Below, one piece after another: positions 1 through 5,028 of a stretch of 7,101 nucleotides of DNA. Position numbers and translations under genes: made by a program. The stretch comes from Tannerella sp. (GTDB taxonomy: Bacteria > Bacteroidota > Bacteroidia > Bacteroidales > Tannerellaceae), in NCBI GenBank assembly GCA_031283785.1, contig JAITBC010000302.1, positions 1 through 7,101 of the forward strand. Direction: 5' to 3'. The notes under the pieces were generated by a model. It worked only from the letters and a program-made list of their open reading frames with translations. It did not search any database and was not told where the DNA came from. The stretch's first letter is position 1. Every line of letters begins with the position of its first letter.

Positions 1-172
1 TCCATTTTTTAGCCCAATTGACAACCCCCTCGTCTCCATACAGTTCCCTGTAATAGATCGGCATACGAGAAAAAAACCAGGGGCCGAATTGCTTGGAATA
101 TTCAACAACTCCCTGTAAAAGCTGTCTGCTGTAACCACTCGAAAAGTCTGTTAAGAGTAATATTTTTATCAT
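1..172 (-). CDS. XylR-like sugar-responsive transcriptional regulator, N-terminal fragment
   Basis: Reading the minus strand from an ATG at 172-170 gives an uninterrupted 57-residue frame that runs off the left edge of the window. It starts MIKILLLTDFSSGYSRQLL and continues with an aromatic-rich stretch (PWFFSRMPIYYRE) and GDEGVVNWAKKW. This pattern matches the N-terminus of Bacteroidota regulators annotated as XylR-type, which join a LacI/periplasmic-binding-protein-like sugar sensor to a C-terminal AraC-type helix-turn-helix domain. Only the start of the sensor domain is visible, so the DNA-binding part is not shown. It is divergent from the amino-sugar operon starting at 477, the usual arrangement for a local regulator, and I infer that it controls that operon in response to a sugar or sugar phosphate. 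No in-frame stop separates this ATG from sequence just upstream, but no earlier ATG fits as well. Family assignment is from remembered family features, not a search. Confidence 0.75.
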   Translation of the reverse strand, partial: MIKILLLTDFSSGYSRQLLQGVVEYSKQFGPWFFSRMPIYYRELYGDEGVVNWAKKW

Positions 173-476
173 GGCTAACGTAAATTTAAAATGACATACT
201 GTTAATACTATCTTTTTGATATAGTTCGGTTGCAAATGTAAACAAAAATTGAAGTTCGGGGAACATATAAAAATCCAATTATGAAAAAAGACGTTATTTG
301 AGTATTTTATTTCGCAAAATATACGTTTCTAATAGCCTGTTTATTGTTTTTTTGCACTCGGAAAATAACGAAACGAATGTTGGGGCTGATTCCCGATATT
401 TAAAATACAAATCAGAACTCGTTCATGACATTAAACCGTAAAAGAAACAAATATAGCGACAATAAAATCTTACACT
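173..476. promoter_or_regulatory. Divergent intergenic regulatory region between regulator and nag operon
   Basis: This 304-base gene-free stretch lies between the two divergent starts and must contain the promoters for both. It is AT-rich with many A and T runs. On the plus strand I find no clean match to the Bacteroidota promoter consensus (TTTG, 19-21 nt, TAnnTTTG) for the 477 operon. On the minus strand there is one full TAnnTTTG match, listed separately. An 8-bp inverted repeat (CGTTATTT at 292-299, AAATAACG at 363-370) and a short direct repeat ACGAAACGAA at 368-377 are present. They are weak enough to be chance in such sequence, so I do not call an operator. No terminator, tRNA or long ORF is visible. 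That control sites lie here is an inference from the gene arrangement. Confidence 0.6.
233..240 (-). promoter_or_regulatory. Candidate -7 promoter element for the minus-strand regulator
   Basis: The minus strand reads TACATTTG here, matching the TAnnTTTG -7 consensus of primary-sigma promoters in Bacteroides. It lies about 60 nt upstream of the regulator ATG, a plausible leader length. No good TTTG -33 element is found at the expected 19-21 nt upstream spacing, so the call is weak. Confidence 0.3.
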
Positions 477-1508
477 ATGGTAAACAGGCGAACCTTTATT
501 AAGTCCGGCGTTATCAGCGGAATGGGGTTATTGACTTCCGACTTCATTTTTTCAAAAAAGTCCGGGATATATGAAACAGAAGGAAAGAGAGTGGGAATCA
601 TCGGATTGGACACTTCCCACAGTACTGCATTCACAACGTTACTGAACACAACGGAGACGGATGAATACAGGGGATACAAAGTGACGGCCGCGTATCCGTA
701 CGGCAGTCGTACAATCGAATCAAGCTATAAACGAATCCCCGGATACATTGATGACGTAAAAAAATATAACGTGGAAATTGTCGATTCCATAGAAACCCTC
801 CTGAAAAAAACCGACGTGATTTTATTGGAAACAAACGACGGCCGTTTACATCTTGAACAGGCGCTTCCTGTTTTTAAAGCCGGGAAACGTGTTTTTATCG
901 ACAAACCTGTTGCGGCCTCCCTGACCGATGCCATCAGTATTTATCGGGCGGCAGCCGACATGGATGTGCCGGTCTTCTCTGCATCCTCATTACGCTACAT
1001 GTCAAATATTGACAAAATCCTGAAAGAAGATGCCGTCGGAAGAGTATTAGGCGCCAACTCATTCAGCCCGTGCACGTTAGAAGCAACCCATCCGGATATG
1101 TTCTGGTATGGGATCCACGGTATCGAAGCGCTTTTTACCGTGATGGGACCCGGCTGTAAAACCGTAACGCGCATCCATACTGCGGATACCGACCTGATTA
1201 CAGGCGTCTGGACCGATTCGCGCATCGGTTCTTTCCGTGGATTACGTGGGGGAAAAACAGGATACGGAGGTCACGTTTTCGGGGAAAAAGGGATTATGAC
1301 ATTAGGCGACTACAACGGATACACTCCTTTATTGAAAGACATAATTTCTTTCTTTGAATCAGGGACTCTCCCGGTAACACCTGAGGAAACATTGGAGATA
1401 TTTAAATTTATGGAAACCGCCGAGGAGAGTAAACGAAGAAACGGCGTCCCTGTAAGTACGGATGAGATATGGGATGCAGCCGGCAAAAAAGTAAAAAAAA
1501 CATGGTGA
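477..1508 (+). CDS. Gfo/Idh/MocA-family oxidoreductase with twin-arginine signal
   Basis: This 343-residue protein is a putative NAD(P)-dependent oxidoreductase of the Gfo/Idh/MocA family, whose members usually oxidise or reduce sugars and cyclitols. Residues 3-11 (NRRTFIKSG) form a twin-arginine motif, followed by a short hydrophobic stretch to about residue 26. That suggests Tat export of a folded, cofactor-loaded enzyme to the periplasm, although no clear AxA cleavage site is visible. The Rossmann start is at 38-49 (RVGIIGLDTSHS); the usual GxGxxG/A loop is replaced by GLDTSHS. The family EKP motif appears as DKP at 142-144, and YGIHGIE at 211-217 supplies a conserved-looking His214 that could serve as the catalytic acid/base. 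The length fits the family. It is the first gene of the operon, 27 nt before the transporter. No Shine-Dalgarno sequence is seen; the start is fixed by the Tat motif directly after the Met. The substrate is unknown, and an amino sugar or a keto-sugar intermediate is an inference from context. Confidence 0.85.
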   Translation: MVNRRTFIKSGVISGMGLLTSDFIFSKKSGIYETEGKRVGIIGLDTSHSTAFTTLLNTTETDEYRGYKVTAAYPYGSRTIESSYKRIPGYIDDVKKYNVEIVDSIETLLKKTDVILLETNDGRLHLEQALPVFKAGKRVFIDKPVAASLTDAISIYRAAADMDVPVFSASSLRYMSNIDKILKEDAVGRVLGANSFSPCTLEATHPDMFWYGIHGIEALFTVMGPGCKTVTRIHTADTDLITGVWTDSRIGSFRGLRGGKTGYGGHVFGEKGIMTLGDYNGYTPLLKDIISFFESGTLPVTPEETLEIFKFMETAEESKRRNGVPVSTDEIWDAAGKKVKKTW

Positions 1509-1535
1509 CTACCAACAAAAATAACGCACACACAC

Positions 1536-2852
1536 ATGAAAAACGACAATAAACATACCTATACCATATCCACCATTATTCTGGCATTTATGTTCTTCGT
1601 ATTCGGATTTGTGTCGTGGGTAAACGCCATATTGATTCCTTATTTTAAAATCGCATGTGAACTGACCAATTTCCAGGCCTATTTTGTCACCTTTGCATTT
1701 TATATAGCCTATTTTGTCATGTCCATACCCGGAGGAATACTGTTGAAAAAAGTAGGATTCAAACGCGGAATCATGTATGGTTTCTTTGCTTTGGCATCAG
1801 GCGCTTTATTATTTATCCCTGCAGCATTAGCCGGAACTTACTGGATATTCCTCGTCGGATTATATATCATGGGTACAGGGTTGGCCATCCTCCAGACTGC
1901 TGCCAATCCTTACGTTACGATTATCGGTCCGATCGAGAAAGCCGCACAGAGGATGAGTATTATGGGCATTTGTAACAAGTTTGCGGGAATCGTCTCTCCC
2001 CTTGTTTTCGCAGCCTTCACATTAAAAGTCACAGACAGCGAATTATTTACCGCTCTCCCGATGATGGACGAAGCGTCCAAAAACATGGCATTGGATGAAT
2101 TAATCCGAAGGGTCATTCTCCCCTACAGTATATTAAGCGGTTTAATGATTGTTGTAGGCCTGTTCATACGGTTTTCGGTTTTACCTGAAATCGATACTGA
2201 AAACGAAACGGAAGAACTTGCAGCTTCCCATGCGGGCAAGAAACATATAATCCAATTCCCGTATCTGGTTCTCGGGGCGATTGCTTTATTCCTTCATGTA
2301 GGCACTCAGGTGATTGCAATAGATACAATTATCGGATATGCCGCTTCAATGGGATTAGACCTTGTAGAGGCTAAAACATTTCCCTCTTATACGTTAACAG
2401 CCACCATTACCGGCTATATAGCAGGCATATTTTGCATTCCGCGCTTCATAAACCAAACGAACGCGCTGAGGATATGTACTTTAAGCGGACTGATCCTCTC
2501 GTTATGCATATTATTTGTACCGGGTGAATTCGGATTCGGCAGTCATACGATCAAAATATCGATCTGTTTCCTGTTTTTATTAGGATTACCTAACGCACTG
2601 ATATATGCAAGTATCTGGCCATTGGCAATACGGAATCTTGGGCGGTTTACAAAAACAGGCTCTTCCATCCTGATCATGGGGTTGGCAGGGAACGCCATTC
2701 TCCCGCTGATTTATGGAAAACTGGCCGACAATGTAGGAGTGAAACAAGCTTATTGGGTCTTAATTCCATGTTTCATCTATCTGATATTTTATGCTTTCTA
2801 CGGTCATAAAATAACATCATGGAAAAAAATAAAAAGGGAACATTATGGATAA
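1536..2852 (+). CDS. MFS sugar transporter, FHS (FucP/NagP-like) family
   Basis: This 438-residue inner-membrane protein is a proton-coupled sugar importer of the fucose/glucose-galactose/N-acetylglucosamine branch of the major facilitator superfamily. About twelve hydrophobic segments are visible across residues 11-432, with a charged, more hydrophilic central loop at about 212-238 dividing two six-helix halves. Family marks include GFVSWVNAILIPYFK at 24-38, the loop GGILLKKVGFKRG at 66-78, and QTAANPYVT at 120-128, typical of this family. The second half starts near HVGTQVIAIDT (254-264), a position where many relatives carry YVGxE. Length matches the family. It lies 27 nt after the oxidoreductase gene and overlaps nagA by 8 nt, which implies cotranscription and perhaps coupled translation. 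Next to nagA and a nagB-like gene, N-acetylglucosamine or a related amino sugar is the likeliest substrate. That specificity is inferred from context, and glucose or galactose cannot be excluded. Confidence 0.88.
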   Translation: MKNDNKHTYTISTIILAFMFFVFGFVSWVNAILIPYFKIACELTNFQAYFVTFAFYIAYFVMSIPGGILLKKVGFKRGIMYGFFALASGALLFIPAALAGTYWIFLVGLYIMGTGLAILQTAANPYVTIIGPIEKAAQRMSIMGICNKFAGIVSPLVFAAFTLKVTDSELFTALPMMDEASKNMALDELIRRVILPYSILSGLMIVVGLFIRFSVLPEIDTENETEELAASHAGKKHIIQFPYLVLGAIALFLHVGTQVIAIDTIIGYAASMGLDLVEAKTFPSYTLTATITGYIAGIFCIPRFINQTNALRICTLSGLILSLCILFVPGEFGFGSHTIKISICFLFLLGLPNALIYASIWPLAIRNLGRFTKTGSSILIMGLAGNAILPLIYGKLADNVGVKQAYWVLIPCFIYLIFYAFYGHKITSWKKIKREHYG

Positions 2853-4026
2853 ACTTAAAATCATAAACGGGAAAATTCTGACTCCGAACAGGATAATTTC
2901 CGGTACAATATACGTTGAATCCGGAAAAATCCGGGAAGTTGGCGCCGGCAATATGGAAATTCCCGATGCCCATATAATTGACGCCAAAGGCTGTTATATC
3001 TCGCCGGGCTTTATTGATATACATACGCACGGCGCCGGCAACCATGATTTTATGGATGGAACACTCGAAGCTTATCTGCAAATAGCTGAAACACATGCAA
3101 GCTACGGCACTACCTCTTTATATCCTACAACCCTTGCATCTACAATGGAAGAACTGGAACAGACATTTTCCGTTTATAAAGAAGCAAAAATAAAAAATAA
3201 AAAAGGTGCATCTTTTATGGGACTGCATTTGGAAGGTCCTTACTTTTCCATGAATCGAAGAGGAGCACAAGACCCCAAATACATCCGCAATCCGGACAAA
3301 AAAGAATACTTAACGATTCTCGAAAACGCCGAACATATTGCAAGGTGGAGTTCTGCTCCCGAGCTGGAAGGAAGCAAAGAATTTGCCGAAACACTCAGGA
3401 GTTTTAATATCTTACCGGCTATCGGACATTCGGATGCGATTTACGAAGAAGTCGTCGAGTCCTTCGAATGGGGATACACACATGTGACGCACCTGTATTC
3501 ATGCACCTCCGGCGTTACACGCAAAAATACGTTCAGATATGCGGGCGTCATTGAAGCCTCTTACCTGATTCCGGGTATGACGGTTGAAATCATTGCCGAC
3601 GGCGTCCATCTGCCGGCAAGTCTTCTGAAATTAGTTTATCAGATCAAAGGCGCCGAAAAAACCGCATTGATCACAGATTCCATGAGAGCTGCAGGAATGT
3701 CGGACGGTCCAAGCGTGTTGGGAAGCCTGAAAAACGGAGAACCGGTCGTCGTCGAAGACGGCGTAGCCAAACTGCCGGACAGATCTGCATTCGCGGGAAG
3801 CGTCGCCACTGCAAACCGCCTGGTCCGCGTCATGAATTCATTAGGTGAAGTGCCTTTGTTAGAAACGATCCAAATGATTACTTCGACACCGGCAAAGATC
3901 ATGGGAATCGAAAAAACGAAGGGATCCCTAACCAAAGGAAAGGATGCGGATATCGTGATTTTCAACGAAAACATCGACATAAAAGTTGTTATAATAAACG
4001 GAGAATTAATACTAAATAATTTTTAA
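2845..4026 (+). CDS. nagA: N-acetylglucosamine-6-phosphate deacetylase
   Basis: This 393-residue cytoplasmic metal-dependent amidohydrolase removes acetate from N-acetylglucosamine-6-phosphate, giving glucosamine-6-phosphate for the next enzyme. The expected motifs are present in order: DIHTHG at 58-63 (the HxH pair H60/H62), LEGPY at 129-133 (metal ligand E130), GHSD at 194-197 (H195), THL at 215-217 (H216), ADGVHL at 251-256 (H255), ITDSM at 276-280 (catalytic D278), and the C-terminal FAGS element at 316-319. Length fits the family. All metal and catalytic positions known for Escherichia coli NagA are therefore kept. The loop after H216 reads YSCTSG where E. coli has YNAM, which may alter substrate contacts. 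The start ATG lies inside the end of the transporter gene (8-nt overlap), and the stop is 2 nt before the next ATG, so translation is probably coupled. An N-acetylgalactosamine-6-phosphate preference (AgaA-like) cannot be excluded. Confidence 0.93.
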   Translation: MDKLKIINGKILTPNRIISGTIYVESGKIREVGAGNMEIPDAHIIDAKGCYISPGFIDIHTHGAGNHDFMDGTLEAYLQIAETHASYGTTSLYPTTLASTMEELEQTFSVYKEAKIKNKKGASFMGLHLEGPYFSMNRRGAQDPKYIRNPDKKEYLTILENAEHIARWSSAPELEGSKEFAETLRSFNILPAIGHSDAIYEEVVESFEWGYTHVTHLYSCTSGVTRKNTFRYAGVIEASYLIPGMTVEIIADGVHLPASLLKLVYQIKGAEKTALITDSMRAAGMSDGPSVLGSLKNGEPVVVEDGVAKLPDRSAFAGSVATANRLVRVMNSLGEVPLLETIQMITSTPAKIMGIEKTKGSLTKGKDADIVIFNENIDIKVVIINGELILNNF

Positions 4027-4028
4027 TT

Positions 4029-4823
4029 ATGAACCACCCGATTGAAACTTTTAAAAAGGATTTTCTAAAGATTAAAGTATTTGAGACAAGACAAGACCTC
4101 GGAACTGCCGCGGCCTATGATCTTGCAGGTATTATAAAACCTCTGTTTGAAAAACAGGAATATATAAATATCGTTTTTGCCTCAGCGCCTTCGCAACAAG
4201 AATTTCTGGAAGAATTTTGCAATTATGACGACATCGAGTGGCACCGAATAAATGCATTCCACCTGGATGAATACCTCAATTTGCCCATTGATGCGCCTCA
4301 AAGATTCGGCTATTTTCTCAAAACACGCCTATTTGACAAACGACCGTTTCATTCGGTCTATTATCTGAACGGAGACAATGGAACCGATGAAGAATGTACG
4401 CGTTATACGGAACTTCTCCGCCAATATCCCATAGATATTGCCTGCCTCGGAATCGGTGAAAACGGACATATTGCATTTAACGACCCGCATGTGGCGGATT
4501 TTAATGATCCGCACTGGGTAAAAACGGTTAATCTCGATAATATCTGCCGTCAGCAACAGGTAAACGACGGATGCTTCAAAAGTTTGAACGACGTGCCGCC
4601 CCACGCACTGACATTAACCATCTCCGCAATCAGGCAGGCGCGGTATTTTCTGTGCATGGTCCCCGGCAGCACAAAGGCTGATGCATTATTCCATACTTAT
4701 GTGGATAAAATATCGGAAACCGTCCCTTCTACTTGCCTACGACTATTAAGCGACTCCACTATTTATGCCGATACGGAAAGCGCCTCCGCCTTGCTTGAAC
4801 ATGTGAAAATGCGCATTACATAA
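4029..4823 (+). CDS. nagB: Glucosamine-6-phosphate deaminase/isomerase-like protein
   Basis: This 264-residue cytoplasmic protein belongs to the glucosamine/galactosamine-6-phosphate isomerase family and is predicted to convert glucosamine-6-phosphate to fructose-6-phosphate and ammonia. Key regions are FASAPSQQEFLEEF (about 50-63, the sugar-phosphate loop region), FHLDEYL at 77-83 with D80 corresponding to the proton-abstracting Asp72 of E. coli NagB, and LGIGENGHIAFNDP at 140-153 with H147 matching E. coli His143. Two active-site positions differ from E. coli: Asp141 is Asn145 here and Glu148 is Asp152. This GENGH/FNDP pattern resembles a divergent subfamily I recall from Bacteroidota, so the enzyme is probably active but not a classical allosteric NagB. 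The gene follows nagA by 2 nt, directly placing the deaminase after the deacetylase in the pathway. The shared family also includes 6-phosphogluconolactonases, but the neighbours and the FHLDEY motif favour an amino-sugar phosphate. The symbol is assigned by family and context. Confidence 0.82.
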   Translation: MNHPIETFKKDFLKIKVFETRQDLGTAAAYDLAGIIKPLFEKQEYINIVFASAPSQQEFLEEFCNYDDIEWHRINAFHLDEYLNLPIDAPQRFGYFLKTRLFDKRPFHSVYYLNGDNGTDEECTRYTELLRQYPIDIACLGIGENGHIAFNDPHVADFNDPHWVKTVNLDNICRQQQVNDGCFKSLNDVPPHALTLTISAIRQARYFLCMVPGSTKADALFHTYVDKISETVPSTCLRLLSDSTIYADTESASALLEHVKMRIT

Positions 4824-4848
4824 TAGAAATCATTCCTTAATTCAGGAC

Positions 4849-4874
4849 AGGAGGTGAATTATATGAAATACTAA
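4849..4874 (+). promoter_or_regulatory. Strong Shine-Dalgarno sequence followed by a three-codon ORF
   Basis: AGGAGGTGA at 4849-4857 is complementary to nine bases of the conserved 16S rRNA 3' end. Eight bases after AGGAGG is an ATG at 4863, which starts the minimal ORF Met-Lys-Tyr-stop (4863-4874). No gene in this window has such a ribosome-binding site, and Bacteroidota generally do not rely on them. It may bind ribosomes in the leader of the receptor mRNA, or be the relic of a lost gene start. The sequence match is directly visible; any function is inference. Confidence 0.35.
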
Positions 4875-4882
4875 TTACAAAC

Positions 4883-4898
4883 TCCATTTGGAAATGGA
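4883..4898 (+). repeat. Perfect inverted repeat (hairpin) in the spacer
   Basis: TCCATTT at 4883-4889 and AAATGGA at 4892-4898 are perfect reverse complements separated by GG. As RNA this most likely folds as a 6-bp stem with a UGGA tetraloop. No T-run follows, so it does not look like an intrinsic terminator. It could be an operator half-site pair or an mRNA stem. Confidence 0.4.
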
Positions 4899-4906
4899 AA
4901 CAAGGG

Positions 4907-4932
4907 AGATTTTAGCTGAAAATCTAAAATCT
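4907..4932 (+). repeat. Hairpin with two alternative 3' arms in the spacer
   Basis: AGATTTTAG at 4907-4915 pairs perfectly with CTAAAATCT at 4924-4932, giving a 9-bp stem and an 8-nt loop. The heptamer AAAATCT occurs twice in tandem (4919-4925 and 4926-4932), so the 5' arm AGATTTT can also pair with the first copy as a 7-bp stem with a 5-nt loop. All stem pairs but one or two are A-U, so stability is modest. No T-run follows. Its position about 100 nt before the receptor start makes a leader role possible but unproven. Confidence 0.4.
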
Positions 4933-5028
4933 AATCAAACAAATACGTTGTTGTTAAAAGCCGGCACAATACAAACGTCGTATATGAGATACATAAATGA
5001 AATACAACTATTTAAACTCTATTAAAAA

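Larger units (their letters stand above)
4824..5028 (+). promoter_or_regulatory. Intergenic spacer and likely susC leader
   Basis: This 205-base AT-rich spacer separates the nag genes from the SusC-like receptor and is far longer than the gaps within the operon. It holds a strong Shine-Dalgarno-like sequence near its start, two hairpins, and a 43-codon open frame that ends 3 nt before the receptor ATG; these are listed separately or under findings. No hairpin is followed by a run of T, so I see no convincing intrinsic terminator for the upstream genes. I see no full TTTG/TAnnTTTG promoter on the plus strand. Either the receptor is read through from the nag genes or it has its own unrecognised promoter here. 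Confidence 0.5.

Noticed and set aside
347..354. TTTTTTTG as a -7 element for the nag operon
   Set aside because: It lacks the TA of TAnnTTTG and lies in a T-run, and no TTTG -33 box is at the right spacing.
2773..3096. Minus-strand 107-codon ORF across the transporter-nagA junction
   Set aside because: It is antisense to two well-supported genes and shows no domain pattern, so it is treated as a shadow frame.
3639..3980. Minus-strand 113-codon ORF opposite the nagA 3' end
   Set aside because: The plus strand here encodes conserved nagA elements (ITDSM, FAGS), and the antisense product has no recognisable features.
4883..4932. Intrinsic transcription terminator after nagB
   Set aside because: The stems are AT-rich and neither is followed by a T-run, so they do not meet the pattern of a rho-independent terminator.
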